Part shown: one piece after another, positions 7,738 to 16,721 of the stretch
How positions within the stretch are numbered: the stretch's first letter is position 1
Layout of the letters: every line of letters starts with the position of its first letter
Assembly: GCA_964495705.1 (NCBI GenBank)
Contig: CAZBWS010000003.1
Coordinates: 1-64,000 of the forward strand
Direction: 5' to 3'
DNA length: 64,000 nt
Origin: CAZBWS01 sp964495705
GTDB lineage: Bacteria > Pseudomonadota > Gammaproteobacteria > HTCC5015
Notes under the pieces: model-generated
What the model was told of the DNA's origin: nothing
The model's database searches: none
The model's input: only the letters and a program-made list of their open reading frames with translations
Program-made: the position numbers and the translations under genes

Positions 7738-8103
7738 CTATTCAGCAGTGGGTAATTTTAACAGATAAAGACTCACGGCGGAGCCAATGAATGCCAGTAA
7801 GACATAGGCCCAGATTTTTCCTATTAAGAACATAGAAAAAAACATGCTCAGCCACATAATCATAATGACGCGGATTTTCACGCTTTTAGGAATACCGTGA
7901 CCGCCCTGATACTGCCTAACAATAGAGCCAAGATGTGGATGGCTCAGCAGCCAATGATGAAAGCGCGGAGATGAACGGGCAAAACAAGCAGCAGCTAATA
8001 AGACAAAAGGCACCGTTGGCAGCAGGGGTAAAAATATGCCCAGAATAGCAAGGACAACGGCCAAACAACCAAACCCCGTTAATAGGCTGTGCTTCACATT
8101 CAT
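7738..8103 (-). CDS. ybaN: YbaN/DUF454 inner-membrane protein
   Basis: A 121-residue small integral membrane protein of the YbaN (DUF454) family. It shows two hydrophobic hairpins: GFGCLAVVLAILGIFLPLLP with PTVPFVLLAAACFARSSPRF, and a C-terminal pair ending SLYLLKLP. The PLLPTVPF and CFARSSPRFHHWLL segments are characteristic. Function is unknown. It starts 1 bp after the chrA stop, so it is the last gene of a lipoprotein-chrA-ybaN operon. Confidence 0.8.
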   Translation of the reverse strand: MNVKHSLLTGFGCLAVVLAILGIFLPLLPTVPFVLLAAACFARSSPRFHHWLLSHPHLGSIVRQYQGGHGIPKSVKIRVIMIMWLSMFFSMFLIGKIWAYVLLAFIGSAVSLYLLKLPTAE

Positions 8104-8104
8104 A

Positions 8105-9259
8105 TCAAAACTGTACGTTTAGTAAGGCGCCAGCGGCGGCAAAGGCCAAGACTAAAAATAGAATTGGCAAGCGGTATACCAATAGACCCAACAAGCCGGC
8201 AATCACCAAGGCCACGGTTTTGACATCAACCACGGCGCTAATAAAAACGGGTTGGTATAGGGCAGAAATGAGTAAACCAACTACCGCCGCATTAATTCCC
8301 CACACCCCACCTTGCACCGCAGGTTTAGCCAGTAGTGACTGCCAAGCATTTTTAAGTGCTAATACCAATAGAAAACCCGGTAAGAATATTGCCAAGGTTG
8401 CGATGGCCGCACCCAATAAGGGTTGCTGCTGGAATAACTCGGCACCCAAAAAGCTAGCCAAGCTAAACATGGGACCAGGTATGGCTTGGGCGGAGGCGTA
8501 ACCCAATAGGAAACGATCGGTGCTGATGCTGTCGCCCAGTAATTGCTGCAATAGTGGTAAAACAACATGACCACCGCCAAATACCAAACTGCCCGATTGG
8601 TAAAAATCGTTAAATAATTTAATCAGTGGTGACTGCTGAGTAACAAAGGGCAGCAGTGAAATCAGAGCGATAAATATACCCAGTGGTAACCAGCTAATTC
8701 CCTGTTGCGCGGATGCAGCTTGCGCCTTTTTCTCACCCCACTGCAAACCAATCACCGCGGCCAATAGCAAAACGGCAATTTGTGTGAGAAAGCTGGGAAC
8801 CACCAACAGCGTAATCGCTGTTACCGCGGCAATACTGGCAGCCAATTTATTGCTGCAAAATTTCTTATACATAGAGATACAGGCATCGGCGACGACCACC
8901 ACAGCCAATAACTTCAAACCGTGAATCACTCCAGCAAATAAGCTATCGCCACTGGCTTGCAGGGAAAATACTGCGACGAGATAGAGAATAAAAAACGAAG
9001 GCAGGGTAAAACCAATAAAGGCTGCGATACCACCGAGTAAGCCTGCGCGTTGTAAACCGATGGCAAAACCCAGCTGACTGGAACCCGGCCCTGGCAGTAC
9101 CTGACTTAGGGAAAGCAAATTGGCATAGCTGTCTTCATCTAACCACTTTAGGCGTTCAACAAAGGCCTGGTGAAAATAACCGACGTGAGCTGCGGGACCA
9201 CCAAAGCTGACACAGCCCAACATTAAGAACTTCCAAAAAACGATTGCTACTTCTTTCAT
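8105..9259 (-). CDS. chrA: Chromate efflux transporter ChrA
   Basis: A 384-residue inner-membrane CHR-family transporter made of two homologous halves. The N-half signature is visible as CVSFGGPAAHVGYFH and SLSQVLPGPGSSQLGFAIG, and the C-half repeat as SGSLVFGGGHVVLPLL and ASAQAIPGPMFSLASFLGAE. Members export chromate and probably other oxyanions using membrane potential. The ATG at 9259 overlaps the preceding stop as TGATG, indicating coupling to the lipoprotein gene; a GTG one codon earlier is the alternative. No chromate regulator is seen nearby. Confidence 0.93.
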   Translation of the reverse strand: MKEVAIVFWKFLMLGCVSFGGPAAHVGYFHQAFVERLKWLDEDSYANLLSLSQVLPGPGSSQLGFAIGLQRAGLLGGIAAFIGFTLPSFFILYLVAVFSLQASGDSLFAGVIHGLKLLAVVVVADACISMYKKFCSNKLAASIAAVTAITLLVVPSFLTQIAVLLLAAVIGLQWGEKKAQAASAQQGISWLPLGIFIALISLLPFVTQQSPLIKLFNDFYQSGSLVFGGGHVVLPLLQQLLGDSISTDRFLLGYASAQAIPGPMFSLASFLGAELFQQQPLLGAAIATLAIFLPGFLLVLALKNAWQSLLAKPAVQGGVWGINAAVVGLLISALYQPVFISAVVDVKTVALVIAGLLGLLVYRLPILFLVLAFAAAGALLNVQF

Positions 9260-9591
9260 CACTTTATTTCTATATCGCCATCTCGATTCTGGCGGTAAAT
9301 GGTATAGGGTAGTGCCAAGGTATCAAACACTGCGGACAGAATCATATCGATAAAGGCAAAGGGCACGCCACTGATATCTGAAATTTCAGACAAGCCGTCA
9401 TCGTGAACACGTACGGGTTCTGCATTGAGCTTGCACACATCATAAGCCACACCACTGTAAACTCGCGGGATGGACTCGCAGTAGGTCTTTACCTCTTTTA
9501 AATTTTGCACCGCCGTATATTCGTCGCGCACCACCGTATTAGTGGTGCCGCAGGCACTCAGGCTCAGCATCAATACCAGCAATAATTTCAT
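9259..9591 (-). CDS. Small lipoprotein (YceK-like)
   Basis: A protein of about 110 residues with a lipoprotein signal MKLLLVLMLSLSACG (lipobox LSAC). The mature part is short, with CESIPRVYSGVAYDVCKL and a C-terminal hydrophobic stretch FAFIDMILSAVFDTLALPYTIY. This arrangement resembles YceK/DUF1375 small lipoproteins. The ATG at 9591 is preferred; an upstream TTG at 9612 would place the dispersed ATGCGGATAGG word (9598-9609) inside the gene and delay the signal peptide. It is the first gene of the chrA operon. Confidence 0.72.
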   Translation of the reverse strand: MKLLLVLMLSLSACGTTNTVVRDEYTAVQNLKEVKTYCESIPRVYSGVAYDVCKLNAEPVRVHDDGLSEISDISGVPFAFIDMILSAVFDTLALPYTIYRQNRDGDIEIK

Positions 9592-9597
9592 TCTGCT

Positions 9598-9639
9598 ATG
9601 CGGATAGGTCAAAACAGCCCTAATTTAACATATCCGCAT
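9598..9639. repeat. Inverted pair of the ATGCGGATAGGCT word (pair 2)
   Basis: ATGCGGATAGG at 9598-9608 faces TATCCGCAT at 9631-9639, in the divergent promoter region between the YceK-like lipoprotein gene and the CNNM gene. Here it cannot serve as a terminator for either neighbour. Confidence 0.7.
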
Positions 9640-9714
9640 CAAAGGCTTTAGCGCTTAATGCTCTACCCACGCCAGCCAGTGTGTTAAATTTAAGTCTAGA
9701 TACTGGAAAAATTC

Positions 9715-10758
9715 ATGAGCTTATTGTTTCTCTACCTCACACTGGCCATCGGCGTATCCTTTATGTGTTCCATATTGGAAGCGGTGCTACTCTCCATCAC
9801 CCCCAGCTTTGCCGAACAGCTACAGGCAGACAAGCCAAAATCGGGGGCGCTTATTCTGCGCATCAAAGAAAAGCTAGATGAATCTCTATCCAGCATTTTG
9901 ATTTTAAACACCTTTGCCCACACCATGGGCGCAGCGGGTGTCGGTTCCCAGGCACTGCAAGTTTTCGGTGCGGAATGGGAAACACTGATCGCGGTACTAC
10001 TCACCCTCGCTATTTTGTATTTTTCCGAGATCATCCCGAAAACCATCGGTGCTAAATTCTGGCGATCACTGGCCTTACCCGCTGCCTTTACCATCATCTG
10101 GTTAGTGCGAATAACCTATCCCCTAGTGTGGATTTCTACTCTACTCACTAAAGGCTTTAAACACGGCGCCAGTAATGAAGTTACTCGCGAAGAAATTATC
10201 GCCCTAGCTTCCTTAAGTCATAAGGATGGTATGTTGTTTACTCAGGAGAATGAGTACATCGCCAATTTGCTATCACTGCGCGAAACCACCGTGGAGCAAA
10301 TTCTAACTCCGCGCACGGTGGTTCACGCCCTAGAACAAACGGTAACGGTAACCGCCGCTTTGGATGATGAAGATACTCGCCACTTCACCCGCATACCGAT
10401 TTTTGGCGAAAGTATTGACGATGTGACAGGTAAAGTGATTCGCGCAGATCTATTCGAAGCCGAACGCCAAGGTCTTGGTGATCAGCCGATCAGCGATTTT
10501 GCCCAAGCCATTGTGCGAGTCTCGGAAAAACTATCCGTGCGCTTGTTGCTCGACCTATTTATCAAACAGCAAATTCACTTAGTACTGGTTGAAGATGAAT
10601 TTGGTCAAACTGCCGGAGTCGTGACCCTGGAAGATGCGATAGAAACCTTGCTTGGCAAAGAGATCATGGATGAAACCGATACCGTTGCGGATATGCAGCT
10701 ACTGGCAAAATCTAAATATCGCCAACGTCTACGCGAAGAGAAGAACAAAGGCGAATAG
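9715..10758 (+). CDS. CNNM/CorC-type transport protein (DUF21 + CBS pair)
   Basis: A 347-residue membrane protein of the HlyC/CorC family. The N-terminal DUF21 domain (residues about 1-160) shows four hydrophobic segments and the motifs LNTFAHTMGAAGVGSQ and LYFSEIIPKTIGAKFW. A tandem CBS domain follows (EQILTPRTVVHALE...HFTRIPIFGES and HLVLVEDEFGQTAGVVTLED). Relatives bind ATP and Mg2+ through the CBS pair and are implicated in Mg2+ or Co2+ efflux. The ATG at 9715 begins a hydrophobic leader. The gene converges on the Nudix gene; a small hairpin at 10770-10787 spans the junction. The short C-terminal CorC_HlyC domain usual in longer homologues appears absent. Confidence 0.85.
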   Translation: MSLLFLYLTLAIGVSFMCSILEAVLLSITPSFAEQLQADKPKSGALILRIKEKLDESLSSILILNTFAHTMGAAGVGSQALQVFGAEWETLIAVLLTLAILYFSEIIPKTIGAKFWRSLALPAAFTIIWLVRITYPLVWISTLLTKGFKHGASNEVTREEIIALASLSHKDGMLFTQENEYIANLLSLRETTVEQILTPRTVVHALEQTVTVTAALDDEDTRHFTRIPIFGESIDDVTGKVIRADLFEAERQGLGDQPISDFAQAIVRVSEKLSVRLLLDLFIKQQIHLVLVEDEFGQTAGVVTLEDAIETLLGKEIMDETDTVADMQLLAKSKYRQRLREEKNKGE

Positions 10759-10774
10759 CCTACTAATTTCGCTG

Positions 10775-11323
10775 TTATAAAACAGCGGCGACTTCTGGGC
10801 GGGATAAAAATTCCTGCATGATCTCGCCATGGCGAAAGGCATAATCCAGATCACCCAGCTGGCTAATCTCTCGCCATTGCAACTCGGCTATTTCATCGGG
10901 CTCGCAATACTCCGTCGACGTGGCTGGCAATTCAGCCGCTTCAAACACCATGTAAAAATGATGGGATACATTTTGCTTGGAACCAGGGCGATGCCCCGAG
11001 TTAACTTGCCAGGGCTGATCCATATGACTGAGTAAAATAGAGGATTCAGCTACATCCCTTAAATTAACCCCTGTTTCTTCAAACACTTCTCTCACCGCCG
11101 CTTCTGGCAATGTTTCATCCCAATCCAAATAGCCACAAGGCAAATTCCACTTGCCCACTTCATCGGGACAACCTATTCCGCGTTTGCCCAGCAAAATATA
11201 ATGACTGCCTGCAACTTGGCACAGCACTGTCGTAGTTACAGCACTAGAACGCGATAACCAAATCACACGGCCATCACTTAGTGTGACTTCTTCATTTTCT
11301 CTATTATTAAATTCAGGTTTCAT
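10775..11323 (-). CDS. Nudix hydrolase
   Basis: A 182-residue cytoplasmic Nudix enzyme. The box is complete: GYLDWDETLPEAAVREVFEETGV, around residues 69-91, preceded by VGKWNLPC, where the usual G-G is C-G. The N-terminal extension (residues 1-30) and VTTTVLCQVAGSHYILLGKRG are typical of ADP-ribose or NADH pyrophosphatase-like members, but the substrate is unassigned. The start overlaps the end of rnz by 11 bp, so it is cotranscribed with it. Confidence 0.85.
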   Translation of the reverse strand: MKPEFNNRENEEVTLSDGRVIWLSRSSAVTTTVLCQVAGSHYILLGKRGIGCPDEVGKWNLPCGYLDWDETLPEAAVREVFEETGVNLRDVAESSILLSHMDQPWQVNSGHRPGSKQNVSHHFYMVFEAAELPATSTEYCEPDEIAELQWREISQLGDLDYAFRHGEIMQEFLSRPEVAAVL

Positions 11324-12284
11324 TTATTTTGCTCAGTTGTGAATGCTTATCTAAGCGATAAACATCAAAGTCATTGGCTAAAAATAGATTAGCGCTGTAA
11401 GCCTGTCTAGCCTCGGCTTCTAACTCGCTAATATTAGGACTGTATTTTTCATTGTTTTGATAGCGAGCGCTAAAGTGGGTTAATACCAAATTTGGTAAAC
11501 CCACGTTTTGGGCAAAGCTCGCAATCAATTTTGCATAGCTGTGTTGCGGCCCGCTGCCCACTCTATCCGCAACGTCTTTCGTATAAGTGGCTTCGTGGAC
11601 CAAAACCGCTGCATCTTTAGCCGCTGCTTGTAATAAATCGGGATTGTCATTATCCCCACAAATAATGACCTTGCGCTCACGTTCAGGATTTAGCCAATAT
11701 TCCTGAGCGATAATCTGGCGACCATCATCCAGAGTAATATTTTCTCCCTGCTGAATTTTTCCCCACAGTGGACCACGGGGAATATTGTGCTCTGCCAACC
11801 TATCCGCATTCAAGCCTGCGGATCGTTTCTGCTCTGTAAATACATAGCCAAAACAGGGAACGCGATGGGAAAGCTCAACGGTTTCGACCGTAAAATCATT
11901 TAGTTCTAATCCACCCTGAAAATCTTCGACTGCGATAAAGCGAATTTCAAAACCTTGGTGGGCATCGGTGAATTTCTGGGTTGCCAAAATCCAATCTTCG
12001 ATGGCTTTAGGCGCAAGAATCGTTAAAGGTTTCTTGCGTCCCATCATCGCCATACTGGAAAGCAATCCTGGCAAGCCGTAACAATGATCACCATGAACAT
12101 GGGTGATAAAAATCGCCGACAGCTTGGTCGGCGATAGTTTTGTTTTTATTAACTGTTGCTGCGTTCCTTCACCGCAGTCGACTAGGCACCAGTGCTTGGA
12201 ATCAGCGAGTTTTATTGCCGCAGCGGTGACGTTGCGATGTCGGCTGGGGATGCCGGCGGAGGTGCCTAGGAAGGTTAGGTGCAT
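11313..12284 (-). CDS. rnz: Ribonuclease Z (RNase BN)
   Basis: A 323-residue metallo-beta-lactamase-fold tRNA 3'-processing endonuclease. The dizinc motif is FITHVHGDHCYGLPGLL (HxHxDH, near residues 62-67). DCGEGTQQQ, HRVPCFGYVF, the metal-binding aspartate in ICGDNDNP, and the late histidine in VLTHFSARY follow in the family order. The length is slightly above E. coli RNase BN (305 residues). A 12/13 copy of the dispersed word (11797-11809) encodes NADRL. Confidence 0.92.
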   Translation of the reverse strand: MHLTFLGTSAGIPSRHRNVTAAAIKLADSKHWCLVDCGEGTQQQLIKTKLSPTKLSAIFITHVHGDHCYGLPGLLSSMAMMGRKKPLTILAPKAIEDWILATQKFTDAHQGFEIRFIAVEDFQGGLELNDFTVETVELSHRVPCFGYVFTEQKRSAGLNADRLAEHNIPRGPLWGKIQQGENITLDDGRQIIAQEYWLNPERERKVIICGDNDNPDLLQAAAKDAAVLVHEATYTKDVADRVGSGPQHSYAKLIASFAQNVGLPNLVLTHFSARYQNNEKYSPNISELEAEARQAYSANLFLANDFDVYRLDKHSQLSKINET

Positions 12285-12301
12285 TTTATGTATTTGGCTT
12301 T

Positions 12302-12334
12302 ATACGGATAGGCTAAAATCATACTTATCCGCAT
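12302..12334. repeat. Inverted pair of the ATGCGGATAGGCT word (pair 3)
   Basis: ATACGGATAGGCT at 12302-12314 (12/13) faces TATCCGCAT at 12326-12334. The pair lies between rnz and the upstream lipoprotein gene, both leftward. Confidence 0.7.
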
Positions 12335-12350
12335 AAACAATATTCTATAA

Positions 12351-13016
12351 TTAATTCCAGCCAGATTTTCTATTTTTTTTATTTTTCTCAACTGATTCCT
12401 CAAGACTTTTAACTATTAATCCTTTTGCTACTAATTCAGATGAAATTTTTGATGCTAAAGACCCAAACATTATGTCCATATTGGCTGTAGTATCGCCCTT
12501 AGTTTGTGCTGAACCTATCCATGCAATATTTTTTGACTTGCCATCTGCTAGTTTCACCTCGTAATTATGAATAGGTTTATTTAGTGAATATCCTCCATAT
12601 GTTTGAGTAGTACTGTTTAGATAAGCTGTATTTCCATATGCACTTACATTACCAGTACTTGTTGTAGTTTTTGGTACATATACTTTTTGACTGCTATCAC
12701 TTTTAAATAAAATTGCAATTACAGAGTCTCTTCCATAATGCTGAAATACTTCATCCTCTTCTTTTGTAGAATACGTTCTTGTTGGTGGGTATAAATCCGA
12801 ATGAGCTATGGCATCTACTCTTTTACCTCTTAGTTTTTTAACCATTTTGTATTCCATCTTCTTTTTCAAAGCAATGTCTGAAAAATGAGCATAGACCAAT
12901 GGGCTGGTAAATTTTGTACTCGTATATGCAGGATCAATAAAACCTGTGACCGATGTTATCGCGCAACCAGAAATTGAGAGCATTACGAAAATGCTCAATA
13001 TTAAGTGTTTTTTCAT
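12351..13016 (-). CDS. Lipoprotein of unknown function
   Basis: A 221-residue predicted lipoprotein: MKKHLILSIFVMLSISGC, lipobox ISGC. The mature part contains DAIAHSDLYPPTRTYS and a Ser/Thr/Tyr/Gly-rich stretch (TTSTGNVSAYGNTAYL, TQTYGGYS) like those of secreted or surface proteins. TANMDIMFGSLASKISSEL near the C terminus resembles the end of several small periplasmic lipoproteins. The start overlaps the xthA stop (ATGA). It is distinctly AT-richer than its neighbours, suggesting acquisition. No function can be named. Confidence 0.68.
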   Translation of the reverse strand: MKKHLILSIFVMLSISGCAITSVTGFIDPAYTSTKFTSPLVYAHFSDIALKKKMEYKMVKKLRGKRVDAIAHSDLYPPTRTYSTKEEDEVFQHYGRDSVIAILFKSDSSQKVYVPKTTTSTGNVSAYGNTAYLNSTTQTYGGYSLNKPIHNYEVKLADGKSKNIAWIGSAQTKGDTTANMDIMFGSLASKISSELVAKGLIVKSLEESVEKNKKNRKSGWN

Positions 13017-13810
13017 AATTTTATTTCCTTTTTAAGATTTTGTTTTTCCTCAAACTCCGCCACCACAGGCGCATGATCCGAAGGCCGTTCCAACTTCCTC
13101 GGCTCCGTATCTACCACACAACTGGTACACCGCTTAGTCATCGCATCCGTGGTTAAAATCATATCAATCCGCAAGCCTAAATTTTTCTCAAAGCCTCCCG
13201 AACGATAATCCCACCAGCTAAAGCTATTTTCGGGTTGATCGAATTCACGAAATAATTCAGTTAACCCTAAGTCGACTATTTTTTGTAGCGCTGCACGCTC
13301 GGGTTTAGAGCAGAGGATTTTATCGGTCCAACTGACGGGGTTATGCACATCGCGATCTTCGGGAGCGATGTTGAAGTCACCGACAAGGACGAAGTTTTCG
13401 TGCTGCTGAATTTGGTCTTCGATATACTGAGTGACTTTCTCTAACCAGTTCAGCTTGTAGTGATATTTATCCGTGCCAACTTCCTTGCCGTTGACCACAT
13501 ATAAATCTAAGACACGAACATCACCCACGGTTGCGCACATGATTCGGCGCTGGGGGTCGTCCAAGCCGGGCACGTCGGTGACGACATTGCTGATCGGTTG
13601 CTTGGCAATAATTGCCACACCGTTGTAGGTTTTTTGACCGGAGTAGGCGACATGCAAGCCTGCTTCTTTAATTCTATCCGCAGGGAAGTTATCGTCGGTA
13701 AGCTTAGTTTCTTGCAAACATAAAATATCGCAGTCGCTCGTGGCCAACCAGTCCATAACCTGGTCGATGCGAATTTTTAGGGAGTTGACGTTCCAGGTGG
13801 CTATTTTCAT
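13013..13810 (-). CDS. xthA: Exodeoxyribonuclease III
   Basis: A 265-residue class II AP endonuclease and 3'-exonuclease of base-excision repair. The catalytic glutamate is in LCLQETKL, the active-site aspartate and asparagine in LVGDFNIAPED, and the terminal catalytic pair in RIDMILTT and PSDHAPVVAEF. The length matches ExoIII (268 residues). It is cotranscribed with the downstream lipoprotein gene through an ATGA overlap. Confidence 0.95.
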   Translation of the reverse strand: MKIATWNVNSLKIRIDQVMDWLATSDCDILCLQETKLTDDNFPADRIKEAGLHVAYSGQKTYNGVAIIAKQPISNVVTDVPGLDDPQRRIMCATVGDVRVLDLYVVNGKEVGTDKYHYKLNWLEKVTQYIEDQIQQHENFVLVGDFNIAPEDRDVHNPVSWTDKILCSKPERAALQKIVDLGLTELFREFDQPENSFSWWDYRSGGFEKNLGLRIDMILTTDAMTKRCTSCVVDTEPRKLERPSDHAPVVAEFEEKQNLKKEIKL

Positions 13811-13827
13811 ATTTGATTTCTTGATTA

Positions 13828-13928
13828 TGTCATCCTGAGCGAAACATAGTGGAGTCGAAGGATCTGGTTCGCCGATAATTCAGTTACCCAGATCCTTCGG
13901 CTTCGTTATCACTACACTCAGGATGACA
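13828..13928. repeat. TGTCATCCTGAG dispersed inverted repeat
   Basis: The outer arms TGTCATCCTGAG and CTCAGGATGACA are perfect. An inner pair carries GAAGGATCTGG and CCAGATCCTTCG. A near-identical 100-bp copy is at 17668-17767 and a shorter one lies inside copB. This repeat type is widespread in bacteria, where it is often mis-annotated as short proteins. Confidence 0.85.
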
Positions 13929-13940
13929 ATATTTTTAGTT

Positions 13941-13953
13941 ATGCGGATAGTCT
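13941..13953 (+). repeat. Single intergenic copy of the ATGCGGATAGGCT word
   Basis: A 12/13 copy (ATGCGGATAGTCT) with no inverted partner, between the ygiM-like gene and xthA and just beyond the 13828 repeat. Confidence 0.65.
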
Positions 13954-13978
13954 GAAAAGAGGTGTGTTTAAGGTAAAC

Positions 13979-14575
13979 TCACCAGACTTTAACCCCATTA
14001 AATCGCGATTTAACCTTCGCTTCTGTCGCACGTTTGCCAACAATAAAGCCGCAAGCTAATGCGACCAGGGCAATCGTTAATAAACGCAGCACTGTTTCAA
14101 AGTGGCCTTTTGCTGCTTGCGGCTGCGCATGGGCTTGTAAATCAATAAACTGCTGTTTTTGTTGGCTGTATTCTTGAAGCAGTTTTTTATTATCGGCCTC
14201 TGCACTCTCTAACTGCGCAGCCAGTTCTGCGTTTGCATTATTATTGCTAAGCATCTGAATTTTATCATTCAACTTAGTTATTTTTCGCTGGGCCGCTTTT
14301 AACTTGATATCGTTGGTGGGTTGGCTCACCAAATAGGTAGTTTTGATCCAGCCCGTTTCACCGGTACTCGTTTGTACTTGCGTATAACCGCCCTGTTCTG
14401 AAATTACTTCCAGTTTGGTGCCGCTTGAAATCAAACCAATAGACTGACTACTACTATCAGCGTCGGTGTATAAGCCGACGTTCCAGATATCTTTAATATA
14501 TCGTGTTTCTGCACTCGCGCTCCCAACAGTAGCAATCAATACCACTGTGCTTAATGCTATTTTTATTTTTTTCAC
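13979..14575 (-). CDS. YgiM-like SH3 domain protein (TIGR04211 type)
   Basis: A protein of about 198 residues with a signal peptide (MKKIKIALSTVVLIATVGSASA), a bacterial SH3 domain (RYIKDIWNVGLYTDADSSS...GWIKTTYLV), a coiled-coil segment (LKAAQRKITKLNDKIQML through ADNKKLLQEYSQQ), and a C-terminal transmembrane helix (LRLLTIALVALACGFIVG) with a basic tail. This is the YgiM layout: a periplasmic SH3 domain anchored by its C terminus. The GTG at 14575 is chosen because it overlaps the prlC stop as GTGA and gives a normal signal peptide; a TTG lies 15 nt further upstream. Confidence 0.8.
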   Translation of the reverse strand: MKKIKIALSTVVLIATVGSASAETRYIKDIWNVGLYTDADSSSQSIGLISSGTKLEVISEQGGYTQVQTSTGETGWIKTTYLVSQPTNDIKLKAAQRKITKLNDKIQMLSNNNANAELAAQLESAEADNKKLLQEYSQQKQQFIDLQAHAQPQAAKGHFETVLRLLTIALVALACGFIVGKRATEAKVKSRFNGVKVW

Positions 14576-16632
14576 GCTGCTAATCCGCAATGTCTCAATA
14601 ATGGGTCAATTGATGGTTTTCGACCTCTAAATTCTACAAACAGCTCCATAGCCTCTTGAGAACCACCCTGTTCAAGCACGGCTTGAAGAAATGCCTCTCC
14701 CGTGGAGCGGTCAAATATGCCATTTTCTTCAAATTTTGAAAATGCATCTGCAGATAGTACCTCAGCCCACTTATAACTGTAATACCCTGCAGCATAGCCA
14801 CCTGCAAAGATATGTGAAAAACCGTTTTGAAAGCGGTTAAATGCAGGGGGAATGATCACAGAGACCTGTTTTCGTACCTGATCTAGGAAGTTTTGTGTGC
14901 GGTTGCCCTGCTGTGCGTCCCAGTTTTCATCAAATTCCAAGTGTAGACGGAAGTCGAATAAAGAAAATTCGATCTGACGCACCATCTGCATCGCCGATTG
15001 GAAGTTTTTCGCCGCTATCATTTTTTGGAACAATTCTTCTGGTAATGGCTCATCTGTCTCGTAATGACGAGCAAACAGATCTAAAGCTTCGCGCTCCCAA
15101 CACCAGTTTTCCATAAACTGGCTAGGCAGCTCCACTGCATCCCACTCCACACCGCTAATGCCTGACACGGAGGGGAAATCAACCTGAGTCAACATGTGGT
15201 GTAAGCCATGACCAAATTCGTGGAATAAGGTAATGACTTCATCGTGGGTGAACAAAGCAGGCTTATCCCCAATCGGCGGTGTGGAGTTACAGGTTAAATA
15301 GGCAATTGGGGTTTGCAGTTCATCCGTCTTAGCAAAGCGGCTTGCACATACATCCATCCACGCACCACCGCGCTTATCTTTGCGCACATACAAGTCGAGA
15401 TAAAATTCACCGCGCTTTTTGCCTTGGCTATCGTGAATTTCAAAAAACTGAATATCTTCATGCCAAACATCAACACCCTGCACTTCTTCAATGCGGATAC
15501 CGTATAAACGGCTAACAATATCGAACAAACCTTGAATGACCTTAGGTGCTGGAAAATACGGCTTGAGTGTTTCTTGGCTAATTTGATAGCGCTCTTGCTG
15601 CAGTTTTTCACCGTAGTAAGGTACATCCCAAGCTTGCAGATCATCACAACCATTTTGCTTGGCAAAGGCTTTCAGCTCAGAAAACTCTTTTTCGCCAGCG
15701 GGTTTGGCCTTGCTACCTAGCTCATTTAAAAAGTCGACTACTTCAGTAGGATCATTCGCCATTTTCGTTGCCAATGATTTGTGTGCATAACTATCAAAAC
15801 CCAATAACTGGGCTACTTCATGGCGCAGGGCCAAGGTCTCTTCTATGATCGGCGTATTATCCCAGTCGGTATTACTACACAACTCGGACGCACGAGTGTT
15901 ATACACACGATACATTTCTTCGCGCAACGCGCGGTTATCCCCGTGCATCATCACTGCTAGGTAGCAGGGAATTTGTAGGTTCAGCAAAAATTCAGTTTCT
16001 ACCGACTTATCCGCATCTGCCGCCTGCTTAGCCATGTTAAGCGCTGATTCAGGTAAACCTGCCAGTTCTTCTTTATTGCTAATAGGCTTCTTCCAAGCGT
16101 TGGTATTGTCGAGCATGTTTTGCTCAAATTTTGAACCCAGCTCAGAAAGACGCTGTTGGATTTCGCCATAACGCTTTTGTTTATCTTCAGGCAAATCGAT
16201 TCCACTGAGCTGAAAACCGCGCATACTATTTTCTAAAGTTTTTTTCTGCGCTTGGCTCAAAGTGGAAAATTCTGGGGATTCAATCAACGCCTTGGTTAAA
16301 TCACACAAATCTTTATTTTGGCCCATCTCCGTGCCGAACTCTGATAACTTGGGCAGGCAAGCATCGTAAGCATTGCGCAGAGCTTTAGTATTCATTACCG
16401 AATTCAAATGGCTGACCGGCGACCAAGCACGCTCAAGCTCATCTTCCGTTAATTCCAACGTTTTAATGAAGCTATCCCAAGTGGGTGTTTTATCAGAATG
16501 GGCAGCTACTACATTTTTTACCGACTCACGACACAAAGTAATCAACTGATCAATGGCAGGCTCAATATGCTCTGGCTGAATATCAGAAAACTTAGGTAAA
16601 CGGCCTATATTTAATAGTGGGTTACTGCTCAT
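14572..16632 (-). CDS. prlC: Oligopeptidase A
   Basis: A 686-residue M3-family zinc metallopeptidase that degrades cytoplasmic oligopeptides, including cleaved signal peptides. The zinc site is LFHEFGHGLHH (HExxH) near residue 466. YLTCNSTPPIGDKPALFTHDEV precedes it, and FSHIFAGGYAAGYYSYKWAEVLSADAF is the conserved substrate-binding C-terminal segment. The length matches E. coli PrlC (680 residues). The ygiM-like gene follows with a 4-bp overlap. Confidence 0.95.
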   Translation of the reverse strand: MSSNPLLNIGRLPKFSDIQPEHIEPAIDQLITLCRESVKNVVAAHSDKTPTWDSFIKTLELTEDELERAWSPVSHLNSVMNTKALRNAYDACLPKLSEFGTEMGQNKDLCDLTKALIESPEFSTLSQAQKKTLENSMRGFQLSGIDLPEDKQKRYGEIQQRLSELGSKFEQNMLDNTNAWKKPISNKEELAGLPESALNMAKQAADADKSVETEFLLNLQIPCYLAVMMHGDNRALREEMYRVYNTRASELCSNTDWDNTPIIEETLALRHEVAQLLGFDSYAHKSLATKMANDPTEVVDFLNELGSKAKPAGEKEFSELKAFAKQNGCDDLQAWDVPYYGEKLQQERYQISQETLKPYFPAPKVIQGLFDIVSRLYGIRIEEVQGVDVWHEDIQFFEIHDSQGKKRGEFYLDLYVRKDKRGGAWMDVCASRFAKTDELQTPIAYLTCNSTPPIGDKPALFTHDEVITLFHEFGHGLHHMLTQVDFPSVSGISGVEWDAVELPSQFMENWCWEREALDLFARHYETDEPLPEELFQKMIAAKNFQSAMQMVRQIEFSLFDFRLHLEFDENWDAQQGNRTQNFLDQVRKQVSVIIPPAFNRFQNGFSHIFAGGYAAGYYSYKWAEVLSADAFSKFEENGIFDRSTGEAFLQAVLEQGGSQEAMELFVEFRGRKPSIDPLLRHCGLAA

Positions 16633-16651
16633 GGTTTTTTCCTGTTGTATT

Positions 16652-16712
16652 GTAGGAGCCCTTTGTAAGGGCGATTTTATTCAGATATTTCGCCGTTACA
16701 AACGGCTCCTAC
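16652..16712. repeat. REP inverted pair with GTAGGAGC heads
   Basis: GTAGGAGC at 16652 and GCTCCTAC ending at 16712 bracket CCTTTGTAAGGGCG and CGCCGTTACAAACGG. It is the same family as 38146-38203. It carries the GTAG head of RAYT-recognised REPs but a different stem from the copies beside the transposase. It lies between prlC and the GIDE-domain gene. Confidence 0.8.
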
Positions 16713-16721
16713 TCTTAATGT